Source: Torymus aiolomorphi
Lineage: Eukaryota; Arthropoda; Insecta; Hymenoptera; Torymidae
Reading direction: 5' to 3'
DNA: 64,000 nt
NCBI GenBank assembly: GCA_036365515.1
Contig: CM070877.1
Coordinates: 6,767,001-6,831,000 of the forward strand
Shown here one piece after another: positions 1 through 12,949 of this stretch. How positions within the stretch are numbered: position 1 is the first letter of the stretch; each line of letters starts with the position of its first letter. The translations under genes were made by a program, and so were the position numbers. The notes under the pieces are model-generated. The model was given only the letters and a program-made list of their open reading frames with translations. It was not told the DNA's origin and searched no databases.

Positions 1-2226
1 TAATTGCGAAATAAACACGCAAACTAATTAATGTCCGTTGCAAGCTCGAGTAGCACCAGCAGCAGCAGCAACGACTGTAGCACGATATGCTTTAAGTGCA
101 TTCGCTTTGCGCAACCGAGTGTGTATGTATAAGTACAAATATCGCGTGATCCTTGAGAATATTTTATGAGGCAGGTATGCAGATTCTGTGTACCATGTGC
201 GTTTATATTTTCTTTTTTTCTCTCTTTTTCCGATGCCAGAAAGGATTTCGATGAGTGAAGAGCTGTGTCACTCAGCTTGACGGATAGACACGAGCCGGGC
301 GCTGTTTTAGATATTTAAAGGCGTTTTATCGTTAAGTGCGCCCCGTAACTTGTTAAATACCCCAGCTTTTAATGTTTCAGTAATGAGAGGATAAATGGGC
401 TTTAAACCTTCATCAGTGCGTGGAATTGATAATTCAATTACATAAAATATGGCCGTTAATGAATTATAGGTTTATAAAAAAATACCTCAACTTTTCTATA
501 TAATGGTATAGTGAGATATATATATTTAAAGTACATTTGATATTTGTCACAGCTCTGTTGAGCCATTAATTTGAGCATATTACATTACGTATTCGTAGAG
601 TAATTTCGCCTTACATCTAATTAGAGAGGAAATGTTGAAAGAAGAAGAACAAGACAGCGAGAGCTAGAAGTCACGTGCGTTCAGTACCCGGAGCAGACTC
701 CGGCTCGCGCGTGAGGGCGCGTAAGAGTAATATAAAAGTAGATAATTCGGTGGGCCGGTGTAGCACAGTGGTAATCCAATCAAAGTCGGCCGAGAAGGAT
801 CCGACGAAACTTTGTAACTACTCTGCCGGGGGAAGATTGCGAATCGGAAAAAAGTGGAAAGAGAGCCTTTAATTCGCGAAATACCCGCGGCGCTGAGAGA
901 GGCACAGGACCGGGAAGGAGGAGATACGCGCCGGTCGGCGATAAAACTTGTCGCTCTCTGTGTACCAGCCCACCCGGACGAGCTGAGATAGCGCGAGGAA
1001 ATTAGTGGGGAGGGAGCAAAACGGCCAAAGGAGTAAGTGGCCCGTCGTCGAAAGTTCCGACGACAGTTCGACGTGCCGATGGCGGCGACGACGCTGAGTA
1101 GAGGGAAGAAGAAAAGCTGTCCTACTCGATTATCCTGAGGAGGGTATATTTTAATGCGAGCTATAAGCTGCAAGCGTTCCCGCACTGATTCTCGCAAAGA
1201 GATTTGAATTCCAACCGAATCAAAACGAATAAAAAGTGCATTTCTCCCACACAATGGGAATGTTGAACATTTTGTATGAAATTATTTGGCAAACGCAGTA
1301 AACTGCTTGAATCTTGGAGAGACGTATACGAGTCCGCGACATTCTTCCGCCTTCTCCCCCATTATGCTTCAGAAATACAATTTGCCGACAAATGGAAAAG
1401 GGATCTACGGGAATAAAAGAGAACTTTATAGTTGCGTAAAGCGTCTCGACAACATTAAAAAAAGAGAGATAGAAGGAGATATCCCGAGCAAAAGCAAACT
1501 CGTAAAGTGAAGAGTAGTCCCGACTTCTTCGTCTCCCTCTATTCTTCTCATAATCCCGGGGCGGAGCGCGCCGCGCGCAACTTATCAGCTCGCGGATCTC
1601 GGCGCGGAATATACACGTCGCACGGGGTGAACGTCCGTTACCCATCGGTTTACGGTGGCGAGAGACCGAATCGAGTGGTCGCTGTTTACTCCCCCCTCTC
1701 TGTCTCTTCTCTTTGATTCTCTCAAAGCTCCTAAGTCGCAGACGTGCGTGTGCTCCCGTGCGAGCGCGTCGGAGCCGTTGGCTTCAAAGCCACGAAAGCG
1801 AGACTAGTCCTCTCCAAGACGTCTCGCTCTTGCCTTTTTTTTGCCCCCTCGATCCAGCTCTCTCTCTCTCTCTCTGCGACCGACAAGATGTACAGCGCAC
1901 GTGACTGCATTATCAGACGATTTGCTCGACCTTTGTCGTTTGCTGCACAACCGACAATCTTGACTATGGTGGTGCGAAATTCTGAATTATTTATTAGAAA
2001 TAATAGGAACGGTTTGAACGTCCAAAATTTGTAGAAAAAATGTGGCTTGCAAAAAGATTATTATGTTACAGTATTTTTAAATTTAGCCTTGATATTTTAT
2101 AAAAAAGCTCTTATTAAACATACATTTTTATTATAGCAAACCTCTAGCTCCTGAAAGATTTTGCGAAAAATTCTTACTTTGATCATTTTAGCAGCATTAT
2201 TCATATCTTTCCTCAACTTGTGAAGT
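1..2226. other. No gene seen; CpG-rich non-coding with a CT microsatellite
   Basis: The first 660 bases are AT-rich, then 660-1900 is GC- and CpG-rich. Open frames here (the longest is 196 codons on the minus strand, 664-1254) have Arg/Ser-rich random composition and no recognisable domain. A (CT)n run lies at 1858-1875. Confidence 0.6.
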
Positions 2227-2240
2227 GGGGGGGGGGGGGT

Positions 2241-2646
2241 CCAGAGTTTCGACGATTCACTATAAAATTGAAATCAACTGTAGACGTTTTTCAGTTCGAC
2301 ATATGGTAATGCAGATTGTTCTTAATTTCGAAATTCTAAATTACGAAAATTACATTTTCGAATGTAATAGTTCATCTATTGTCCAAAACATCGAATTTCA
2401 TCAATACAATCTCAAAGCAAATATAACCTGTTTCTAATGATTTATTTCGAAATGTCTATATTGTACTCCTATTAAAATTCTATTAATGAAATTCGATGTT
2501 TTGGACAGTAGGTGAAGTGTTAGATTCGTAAATATGATTTTCGTAATTTAGAATTTCGAAATTAAGAACAATCTGCATTATCATATGTCGAATTAAAAAA
2601 CGTCTATAGATGACTTCAATTTTATAGTAAATCGTTGAAACTCTGA
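2241..2646. mobile_element. Foldback element (MITE-like), ~405 bp
   Basis: The left arm 2241-2400 and right arm 2487-2646 are inverted copies of about 160 bp. For example, CCAAAACATCGAATTTCAT pairs with ATGAAATTCGATGTTTTGG, and CAGATTGTTCTTAATTTCG pairs with CGAAATTAAGAACAATCTG. The spacer is 86 bp. A run of 13 G (2227-2239) abuts the left end. The element has no coding capacity. Confidence 0.8.
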
Positions 2647-2649
2647 ACC

Positions 2650-5600
2650 TCTTCCCCGTTTACTTTATTAAAAGTGCTTTGTCTTAACAAATCCACGTAA
2701 ATTAAAACACATTTAACTTCCAGTCGCTTTGACGGTAGAACAAAAAGCGATGTTCTCTCGGTAGAGTAAGTAATTTGTTCAAAAAACTATCTTTTCTTCC
2801 AAACCGTCCCGTAACGAAGCAACTCATCTATACTATTATTCATGTTATTCTTTGTTACTTCGCTTTATGTTATTCTCTTTATGCTTTCTCTTTTTTCTTT
2901 TTACTTTCTACTTAAAGAAGTTTATTGCCTTTTTTCGTTTAATCTATTTTTCTGATTGCATGTTACAAACGCAATCATTTAAAAGGTCAGAATATAAAAA
3001 ATCTCCAGGTTCAAAAGTTTCTTTACTAAACTCAAACCAGGGTAAAGTTCTATTCAAAATTTTCTTTATAAACAGCTCTTCACCTTCTTCTTTCAGGTAC
3101 TTTTTCAATACGTTATTTATACAATGATATAATAGATAATCTCTATCGTATTTAAATTTCTTTTTCATTTAGTATTTACGCACTAATGATTTCATCGACT
3201 TGTTTTCCATTATAATTTTTATTTATTTATTTATTGCATTATCCAAAAATAATAATATTTGCATACTTATGGAGGAACCTTCTTACTGAAATCGAATTAT
3301 ATAAGCAAACTATTTTTTTTGTTCCACCTTCTTTAAAATTTTACTTCAAACTTTGAGGAAGCTTTGGTGAATTTTAAGACAAAAAAATGTTCAAAAACAT
3401 GTTCGAAGATTATCAGCATAGAAATCCGTCGTTTATGTGATTTTTTTTACGAAAATGTACAGAAAATATGTCGAAAACCCTTTGACCGATTTTGATCGGA
3501 CTAATAGTAATTTTAACGAGAAAATTTTTCTTCTTTTACAAATAGATATATACATTAACTATAAATATATCCTCCTCTCACTGTTGATATAACTATTAAA
3601 TGTTAAATTTATTTAATTAATCATCACAAAAGAGCAGTGTAGCTACATAGCACAAAATATTTGTTTCTAAATTTTCGCTTTGAAGTATTATTAATATTCC
3701 AGTGGAAAAATCAAAGCTCTTACAAATTGTTGCACGGTATTTGATTAAAAAGCGAAATTCTCCCTCATAGAAATTCGATTGCAATGCTTTCGCGCGCTGA
3801 GCACTCTCACATTTTACTATAGTTCCTGCTCCCTCGTCGAAAAAAGCCCGCGAACAGTCCTTGATCAATGCCTGCGATCGTCGCTCGGTTTGACCTTTTA
3901 TTCGCAACGCGCTCATCCCTTTTTTCGGGAGCCGCGCGTTTGTGCCTACGCGATGCCGCGTCTTTTTTCAGCGCTTCCCCGGAAACCTTTCTGCTTCCGC
4001 CCCCTCTCGTCGCGAATGGAGTCGATTGTTCGTACAATAGAAGACGCTCGAGTGGAATTTGAATCAAGTTTTGCTGAAGGAGAGAGGGAGAGCTAGGGAG
4101 TATAATTTTGCGCTTCGTCTTAACGAGGCCTTATCTTTGCAGCCTCCCTTTTTTGCGCGAAACCTTTCGTTACACGCTCGGGAGAGTTTTAATAAATGCA
4201 GTTTCTCTCGGTCTATGTGGCCAGAGTTTAAATTTAAAGACTCTCTGATAAATTAGCATGGGATCTGAATAAATCGATACCTTATTATTCGCTTCAAATC
4301 TATCATCTCGAATTTCATTATCGAAAAAGTATTTCCTGCTTCGCCTTTTCTCCGCCTCCTGTACTCGTATTTTTTTCCGCTGCAGGCCAGCAAGAGCTTT
4401 GCCAATAAACGGAAAATTTCCCGGAACTTCATGGACGATATCATTTAAAAAAAAAATATTTTTTCGTATTTTCCCTAAAATAATAAAAATATGGTTAAAA
4501 ATAAATATTTTGCAAGCGCTGCGGCACGGTAAATTGGAATTCAACATGAAAGGAATTCTAATAATCGATGAAATAACGAAAAATAAAATCTCGGAAATAC
4601 CTGAAGCGTAGAGAGAAAAAAGCCGAGAAATAGATTCATCGACAAAGCTAATCTCGCGCTCGAGAGCCGAAGGCCATCCGTCATAAGAGGCTCCTCAGGC
4701 CGAAGAGAAAAGGCGAGGCGATGCATCACACGCACACGAGGGCGAAGTAGTAACAGGCCGGGCTAGCTCAGACTCACCATGTGTGCGAGGGTACGAATAG
4801 AATCCACAGAGGCGCGCGCTCGCGCCGCCGTTTACGCTCGCTAGCTCGCTGCATATCGCCGCTGTTCAATTCGGATAGCCTTTCACACGGCATATTAAAT
4901 TTATGGTATGCGCGCCGCACATAACTCAAGCGCGCGCTCCTACCGAGCTCCCAGTATATTGATAAAGGTGCCTAGCTGTATGTGGCCCGAGCGCGCCGCT
5001 ATACACCCTCGCACGCGCGTGTTGCCAGCAAGTACGTGATTGTGGCGGACACGTGCGTGCGCGCTCTGGTATCAGGGAAGCTTTGGTTGTATAGTGAAAG
5101 TCATTTCTTAGACGAAAAATGTTTTAACACTTTTGGAATAAAATCCCGTCGTGTTTTTTGAGGAAAACTTTTTTCATGAGGATATCTCGAGATCGATTTT
5201 AACAGAACACAGCTCATTCCCTACACTGAAAGAAAAAAAATCTGTTTATAACCACCGAAATCTCCGGTCAAAACAACCGAAACGCTTCGGCAGGAGGACT
5301 TAGGTTAGAATTGCCGAAACGCTTCGGCAAAAACTGCTATAGCGACGAGCTCACGCACACGCACCAAAGGTCAAGTGACTCGAGTTTCTGTTGTTGTTGT
5401 TCGACAGTTCAGCAGAAACTGCCGAAGAGTTCAGCGGTTTTCGCTTAAGGTGGCTCCGGCGAATTAGCAAAGTATCGACTTTGCTAATAAGAAAAAAGAA
5501 ATAAGAAAAAAGAAAAATACCTACTGAAAGTACGAATTTTAACTTTATTTTTGTATTTTTCTCAAGTAGGGTCACCAGGTGAACTACCGAGAAAAAAATT

Positions 5601-8600
5601 TGTGAAAATTCCATTTTTAACGAAGGCTCTTATGGAGAGAAAAGCATTTTTCCTCGTCATTTCATGAAAATCGATAATTTTTTCGTAAAATTATCTAGAG
5701 AGTATAGCATTTGAGTTACAAAATCTTTTTCTGTAAAGAAAATATCAAGTCACCAGCAAAATTTTAATTTAATTTCATAAAAACCGAAAATCATGCTTTT
5801 TACACGCATATATATCGCATGAATTGTGGTTATTTTTATGTATCATAACATATAATAGACCCATATATATAGTAAATGATATTGTACTACTATAAATAAA
5901 AATTTACTGGTCATTTAACAAAAAAATATTACCTTAAGCGCACTTCAGCGATACCAATTCTTTGAATTCAATATTTTTGCTACTGCATTCCGCGCTATCT
6001 AAATTAAAAAAAAATTTTTTAACTACATTATAAACGTAAAATGAATTCTTTGCCATGCCTTTGTTTTGAACGTTTGATCTTCGCTAACAAAAACCAATTA
6101 AAAAATTGATAAAAGAAAATATCACACGAAACAAACTTTTCAACGTTAATAAACTTCCAGTTAACCATTATTTGTTGTTCAAACGGGTTGGAAATGACGG
6201 ATAGACGTTCATGTAAACGAAGTTCTACTTCAGTAGCTTTGAATTTGTTTACGTTTCGAAGTCGTGCAGAATGCAAAAACACGTAAACGTTCATAACTGT
6301 TTTTCTAGTCTCTTCTATTTAAGGTCGTTATTGTGTTTTCCTTTCCGTCTTTTCATTTTTTCAATACTTTTTCGTTACTCCCATTTAAGTTACATACCAG
6401 ACTGTTTTCCCTTCTTTCCCTCCTGCAACAAAATAGACGCATGCAGTTTGTCGAAAACCATTTTGATCAATTGCGAAAGTGCAGAGATTTATTAAAAATA
6501 CTTCAATCGGACAGAAAGCCATCTCTTTCCAGGCGAGGTCTCCCCTCGTCAAAAGAGTGGGCGCGCGGGCGCATGCAATATTCTTTTTAATTGCGCTCCT
6601 TTGCCGTGTCTCGGCCGCAAAACCGAGGCCGCACAAGTGACTGCGGTCGCGAGGGTTTCTCTCTCTCCGCGGATGTAGGCAGCAGGTGCAAGATACACTA
6701 ACCGCGCTCTCGCTGATGTATGATTTTTCCGACCGGGGCTTTTGAAAATTCATGCACGCTCGCGGGATGCGTGAATGCAAGTGACAGCGACTTTATATCG
6801 CGTGCGTGTGTTTAATGGTGTAAGCGCGCGCGCAAGAGAGGTGGAATTGAAGGAGCTCTCTCCCTCCCGGACGCTGAATTTACGCCCGTATAAGTTTGAT
6901 GCGCAAATTCGATTGTCGTTATATTTATGTGTACAGGCGCATTGCACATTCGGTTAATAAATATATTGCCTCCGAATAGGGCGCCTTTCGCGCCTGATTT
7001 TGATGCCGTTATTCACTTGTACATTGAGCGTGAAATGGATTTCCCACCGATCTATTATCGACGCGCTTTAGCCCCATTTATTAGCCTATTTTTCAGCTCG
7101 TTTCATCTGAGCTCAACCGTTAGCATATATGCGCATAGCTGCTGTAAAGCGCGGGAAAATTGAGCATATCCCCCGGTAAATTGATTGCGATAAACAATTG
7201 TCTGCCATTTTGCAACATAATGAGGTACGCGCCACAAAAAGAGAACAAAGGAGCGCATCAATACAATAGCTTGTGTACGAATATTCGCGTTTTAAGAGCT
7301 GAGTATCATGAGAGGGAAGGAGAGAGAGAGAGAGAAAAAGAGAGACAGATAGAAGAGAGGAAATAGGAAGAAGGAGATGGGTTGAATAAAAGGCCTTGAA
7401 GGGTAGCCATGGGGCGCGAAGTAGCGGGCGTAAGTATAAGGGAGCGAATGAATGGATCCATTTGTCATGTCTAGGAGCGGGAGCTTTCGAATGGACACAC
7501 ACACACATGCGCCCCCTATAAGGAAACAACGCGCAATGTCGCGACTGGATATAGAGAAAGGAAGAGATAAATAAGTCCCTCTCTCACTCGAGCGGCAAAG
7601 TGCGCCGCGAGGAAGAAAAATTCTCCCCGAGGAGGAATCAATTTATAAGAGACGAGCGGCCTGCATAATGAATAGCGCAACTGAAAATGCGCGTACCTAC
7701 ACCACGATTTTTCGCGAAATAAATTTCCCCCGGATATATATATATCCAAAAGCAAACGTGGTGGCAGTATATAAAACTCCTGGGCTCTGTCTTTCAGGGC
7801 GAAGGCAATATGAATTTTAAGTAAAAACGGAATAGGGGAGGGGAAGGCGAGCGGGTAAAGGACGAGTCGCGTTGATTAAGGAGGAAGCGAATTAGGAAAG
7901 GAACAAGGCCAAGGGGGAGGCAGTCGGGCGTGCGGGCGCAAAGTAAGACGGGGGCAGCACCGCTGAGCTAGTAGGGTATAGGAGGAAAGAGAGAGAGGGG
8001 GAAGATGAAGAGAGAACGATTTTCATCTCTCAGACGAGCGACTAACAAGTCCGCAGCAGTCAGCGGTTTTTATAATTGGCCGGAAGTAGTTCAATTACGG
8101 CGAACCCCGTGGCGTGCAAGCCTCCTCCTCCTCCCTCTCCGTCTTTATCCACTCTACCCGGCTCGTTCAATTTTCTCTCTCTCTCTCTCCGCCCCCTTGT
8201 TTTTCCGTTTTTACATCATTTTGTCGCTCGCTTCGAAGATCGCCGTTTTTATTTAACATGTTAAATGCGCGTTGTTTGCGCGCATCGATTTCTGCGCCCG
8301 AATTGCTTAATCAATTCGCGCATGTGCTAAAAAGCATCGAGTAAATAAGCCATGTCCATCGTCCTCCGAGTTTTCAAACCGCGGCCGACATAATAATGGA
8401 ACAACAGCATTACTGAATACGCCGGCTTGATTTTCCCGTCCCTCGTATGTTTATCCGGGGCGCGTCGGGTCCACTTTGATAAACCAACAGATCGACAAAC
8501 TATTCGCGCATGCATGACAAGTGCCGGGAGGAATTTCGAGGGGGCGAAAGCACTGCAGGCGTATGGGTAATCACGAGGGCTGCGATCTTTGATCAATCCC

Positions 8601-9041
8601 CGCAGCCATCTCTGCCGGGAGCTTCCGTCGAATCAAGGTAAAAGGCTTCCTCCTCCTCTCCCCCATGCAGACCCTAGAGGATGGAAAGCGCGTGTATGTG
8701 TACCGGAGCGCGCAATTTTCTCCGTCTTTGTCTTTTCCGTAGATCACAAGGGAGGAAGAGCGCGTGTGGCTGCGTTACATGACGTTTCACTTCGGCGTGG
8801 TGTGTTCGGGGTGGTGCTCGCACCTCGTCCTTCGGTTTCGTAATCAACGAGCCATTCTAACTTGCGCGGAAATCAGAGCCTCAGTCGGATGCTCATTTAC
8901 GGATGCTCATTGAGTCCCGGGCGCTTGGCCCGCCGCCGAATTGCAACCACGCACGCGACCTGACCATTTCCAAAGACATATCCAGGTCAGCTACTGAATG
9001 AACCCCGCAAGTCAGCTCGCGCAAAAGTCTATATATGTATA
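2650..9041. other. No gene seen; AT-rich then CpG-rich non-coding
   Basis: The segment 2650-3780 is AT-rich. Between 3780 and 5060 are CpG-rich blocks with CGCGCG runs, 5450-6300 is AT-rich, and 6500-9000 is CpG-rich. A (GA)n tract lies at about 7317-7346. No spliced or single-exon coding signal could be supported. Confidence 0.55.
5224..5445. repeat. Cluster of short GCCGAA...TTCGGC hairpins, possible partial MITE
   Basis: CCGAAACGCTTCGGC occurs at 5277-5291 and again as GCCGAAACGCTTCGGC at 5313-5328. Each can form a 6 bp stem with a 4 nt loop. Related pieces (ACCGAAATCTCCGGT at 5253, CTGCCGAAGAG at 5419) lie nearby. The left edge ACACTGAAAGAAAAAAA looks like a transposon end, but no matching right end was found. 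Confidence 0.4.
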
Positions 9042-9611
9042 TATAAGGTCAAAGATCTAGAAGATGGACACTTTGAGAAGTTGAAGCAATAGATGGGCAG
9101 TGACAAAAATCATATATAAAAATTAAAAAATGTCGAAACATTTTGTTTTCTAATTTTCTTTTTTGTATGATGAACTTTCTTGTGAAACTAATTTGAAGTC
9201 GATTTGATTACAAAAAAAAAAGTTAAGAGAATCAAATATTGAGGTTATGGTGAGAGCCGATGGTGCTGTCCATCTGTACCTTTCATATGAATTTAGTGGT
9301 AGCAGTAGTTGGACCATTTAAACTACATGTAATTTCGCTGTCCAACTATTCCTACCAAAATTTTCCGACTACTCCTGCAAAGAAAAAATCACCTGTGCAT
9401 CTTCTTCGAGAATTGAGTCATTACTTAAAGCCGATTTAAATGTTGTATTTTAATCATTTATAACAATATTCTGTTTTATTCGTTACAAAAATGTATTCCG
9501 CTCATATACATATACCAAAATTTTTACCCAAGCCAATAATTTTCATTAACTAAGAAAAAAATCATTGAAAATTTTTCGAGTCATAAGTGTCCATCTTCTG
9601 GAATAATCTTA
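9042..9611. mobile_element. MITE of the TAAGGT...GATGGACACT family, ~570 bp
   Basis: AGAAGATGGACACTT at 9059-9073 is inverted at 9586-9600. The outer bases (TAAGGTCAAAGATCT on the left, TAAGATTATTCC read inward from the right) resemble the termini of the element at 13659-14579. The interior is AT-rich with short GTCCAACTA-type motifs (9310-9350) and no reading frame of note. Confidence 0.65.
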
Positions 9612-12229
9612 CTCTTCTACGAGCCGTAACCGAGCGACGCTCGTCCATTGGAGCGTAACGAAACTTCCAATTCATCTTTTGCAGTAGATTGCACTTTTTT
9701 CAAATTTTTGCTAAGATGTAGTCGAGGGAGCAGCGAAAGCAATGCGACGGGAACCCGAGGGCATGTGTCAATATACGGGATCAAGCCCGTGCGGCTAAGC
9801 CTCGACTAATTCTTGAGCAGTGCCTGCTGGAGAGGTAAATCCCGAGTAAGCGATATCATCCCTTTCGCGACCCTAAGCCACGCTACTTGTCCCTGTACCG
9901 ATAGAAAAAGAAAGAGAGATTAACCGCGCAACTTCTAATAAAAGCTAATAGACCATCCGACTTTCTTTATTTACTTCCAATTCTAACTCCGCGATTTGAG
10001 CGTTCATTAATTATTTCGGGATCAATCTGTTTCAAGCTTTATTGATATAATAATACCCTTATTGTTACCTTGTTTTCTTTCTTGTTTGCTCAACGCCTCC
10101 ATTATAGATTTAATGATAGAGTAGTTATTTATGGGATTCATTATACGTACGATTGGCACCCCAAGCGAGCTATTAAAAAATGTAAACGAGACACAGTGTT
10201 GACGCAGCCGATATCACGTATAGCGATCGGAAATCGATCTTTCGAACGCTCAAAAATACATTTAAGGAAATTTGGCACGCCACCATCCCTGTTATTAAAT
10301 TTTCCTGTGCTAGATATCGATCTTGATGTATAACAATATCAGTTTCCTTCAAGATATATTTCTAAAATGATAGTACATCACTGAAATTGCTGTTTTATAT
10401 TATATGGTACATAAAATTTGAGCACACTCAGCCTAGATATATGGAAATCGTCGCACTTAATTGTATACGATGAGTAATTCGCGTGCATATATGCTCATCA
10501 AAGTACCAATCAATCAAAAAAAAAAAGCTGAATTCATCAACAAAAAAAATTGAAGGTAATACTTGATCGGCTTGTGGTTCGTAAAATCCGGAAGATGTGT
10601 GAGAGTTAGAGCAGACATTAGCGCAGATATGATCTTTTTACTAAACGGGAGTCGGCCGTTCATTTCTTCCGCTCGGTCGGCTCGCTCCCGTACACATCCT
10701 TAATAGTGGCGCGTGACGCGCATATCTCTCGCACGGCAGCGGCGGCGTTTCTCAATCGGCGTCGCTGCTGCTGGCGGCGGCAAGAGTAATCAATGCGGTG
10801 TAAATGAGATACCGCTCGGTGGCACGCGCGGGCGCATATATATCCCCGTCTCGTGCGGCCCGCGCGCGTAATTCAGGCTGCCGGGAGTGGAGAGGAAAGG
10901 GTTGGCAGGAATTTCCGAGCACGTGCGCATCTCCTCCTCCTGCTAGCCCCCTGTACGCGACGTATTTACTTCGAATTCGATTAAATCGAGATTAAAGGCA
11001 CCTGCGAGCTGCGGCGGAGCTCGTGGGGCCCCCACGAACATCGGCAAATATTAAGCCCGGGTCAGTAGTGCGCGCCATTAATGCGCGCCAACGCGCTATC
11101 CAGAGCTTCCTCTGTGTGCAGGTGTTTCCCTCTTGGCCGGAGCACTTGATATGCTCCCTTACGTTCTTTCTGCTTCGCAGAGGTGAGCGCGTTTTTGGAT
11201 TTATTATAGGCTAGATACATACCTGTGGTTGGAGGGAAAAGTATCTCTGGAGATCAAAATAAGCATAAAAGATCAACTGTGCATTTGGTTGAGAACAATA
11301 GAACGTCTCCACACTTCTTTAATGTGTACTTGTCAATAAGCCTTTCCTCCGTTTTTAGTGTAAACGACGGCAGACTATACTTGGCATGTAGTCTGTTATG
11401 GTTTTTTTGAAAAGGACTACACCGTGTTCGCCACCTTTCAGTTGTATATAGAGCAAACCATGCTGCAAATAAAATTACCAGAGCTGGGTGCGGGACATCA
11501 AGAATCTTCTGTAATAAAGCAAGAAGATGTCGCATGGTCCTGTCGCCTCTTTTACTTAAGGACCTCTTGTTCATCATCCGCCCATCTTTCTGGCCCCAGT
11601 TTGAGAGATATATATTTCTCAGACCGATCAGAACTTCTTATTTTTTAACGTCTACGACCTCAACCGTGCAATCTTGAGTTCATACTCCCTAAAGGTGATA
11701 TAGTTGGGATTGAATATTGAGATACGATCAGAGTTTCTATCATCGGCCGCATTGCTCTGAGATCGTTCTGAAAAGAAATCATCATTTTTGTATGTTTTTT
11801 CCCCTCAGAGAAGTACAGAAAATATATAAAATGTATAAAATAACGATGAGAGTATGTGGCAGGGATATATATGCACAGGTCATTTCCATCCCGTTGATTG
11901 CATATACATGTTGAATCAGAACCGTTAATATTATACCAGATAAAATATTCATTTAAAGTATCAAATATTGTTATATATGCGCAGCAAATAAAATGAGATT
12001 TATTTTATTTTAGCAGGTATTGCGCTATGCGTAAATAAAATAAAACATTAAGATCATTTTACATTTCTACGGGAAATAATTTGGGCCGCATATACACAAT
12101 TATAAATACCACGATCCCACAACCTCGCGGGTAGTTTGCATAAGGGGATTTTTCTATTTATTGATACAGGATAAATATTAAATATAATATTGGAATTCAT
12201 ACATTTTGAGGTGCTCTATTTGATCCCCA
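9612..12229. other. No gene seen
   Basis: A 107-codon minus-strand frame (11577-11254) has a protein-like composition but matches nothing I recognise. CpG-rich blocks lie at 9720-9900 and 10700-11050, and the rest is AT-rich. Confidence 0.5.
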
Positions 12230-12949
12230 CACGGAGAGAAATTTTGTAGTGAAAATTACAAATATTCGAGACAAAATTACCAGTTTCTATGGTAATGGAT
12301 GGACAGACTGACAATTTCAAACTTTTTACCAAAGTGCCTTGGTAAAATTTTTTTTTAGTTAATTTAAATTTAAAAAATTAACTTTTTTTATCCATATTGA
12401 TGGATATATAGTATTTTAATATAGAAATAGAAACAGAAACAAGGATGAAAAACATTAAACTGAAAAAAAATTTTTACGGAAGCGGGATTCGATCCGACGA
12501 TCTTTGGGTTGAGAGTCCGACGTTCTACCGACTGCGCCACGGAAGCTGTTATCAACAGTCATTTGAATCGCCGTTATTACTTACTCAAAATATGTGTATT
12601 GTTTTCATTTTAACGTCGCGCACGCCTCTAGTATCAATCTTTTGAAACACAATAATGCGCAGTGCGCATGCGCGAGTACACAAATACCAGGTTATTTGGT
12701 AAAATTTATCAGTTTTCTTAGTAAAAATTCTTAGGTTACCTTGTAAAAATGATTAGATCTCAATTTTTACCAGTGTGTCTGGTAATTTTTATTCCGATAA
12801 TTTGGTATTTTTTTTAAGTAGTTATGGTAGTTTTTCCTGGGAAACTTATAAATTGTATTAGAAACCTGGGAATATCACGGCTTTTGACAGTCTATCCATG
12901 CGCTACCAAGGCACCTTGGTAATTTTTACTCTAAAATTTCTCTCCGTGC
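12230..12949. mobile_element. MITE with CACGGAGAGAAATTTT termini, ~720 bp
   Basis: CACGGAGAGAAATTTT at 12230-12245 recurs inverted at about 12934-12949. The inverted similarity continues inward: TTACCAAAGTGCCTTGGTAA near 12338 against CCAAGGCACCTTGGTAA near 12905, and GGATGGACAGACTG against CAGTCTATCCATG. The centre carries a tRNA-like block on the minus strand. No transposase is present, so it is non-autonomous. Confidence 0.75.
12475..12546 (-). pseudogene. tRNA-like sequence with Pol III A and B boxes inside the MITE
   Basis: On the minus strand, TGGCGCAGTCGG (12539-12528) is an exact match to the A-box consensus. GGATCGAATCC (12495-12485) is one base off the B-box consensus GGTTCGANTCC. 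Spacing and the GGACTCTCAACCCAAAG block between them fit a tRNA body, with CTC in the anticodon position. The acceptor ends do not pair: both ends read GCTTCCGT in the same orientation. It is therefore a tRNA-derived relic or Pol III promoter, not a working tRNA. Confidence 0.7.

Noticed and set aside
756..812. tRNA-like TAGCACAGTGGTA near a GGATCC
   Set aside because: It resembles an A box, but no B box and no cloverleaf could be drawn.
664..1254. 196-codon open frame on the minus strand
   Set aside because: It lies in GC- and CpG-rich sequence where stops are rare. Composition is Arg/Ser/Phe rich and random, and no domain is recognisable.
9700..9836. Possible exon between TTTTGCAG and GAGAGGTAAAT
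   Set aside because: All three frames contain a stop across the full stretch; only about 35 codons remain open in one frame, with no recognisable similarity.
11254..11577. 107-codon minus-strand frame with a protein-like look
   Set aside because: I could not match it to any family, and no neighbouring frames continue it. A transposon fragment is possible but unsupported.
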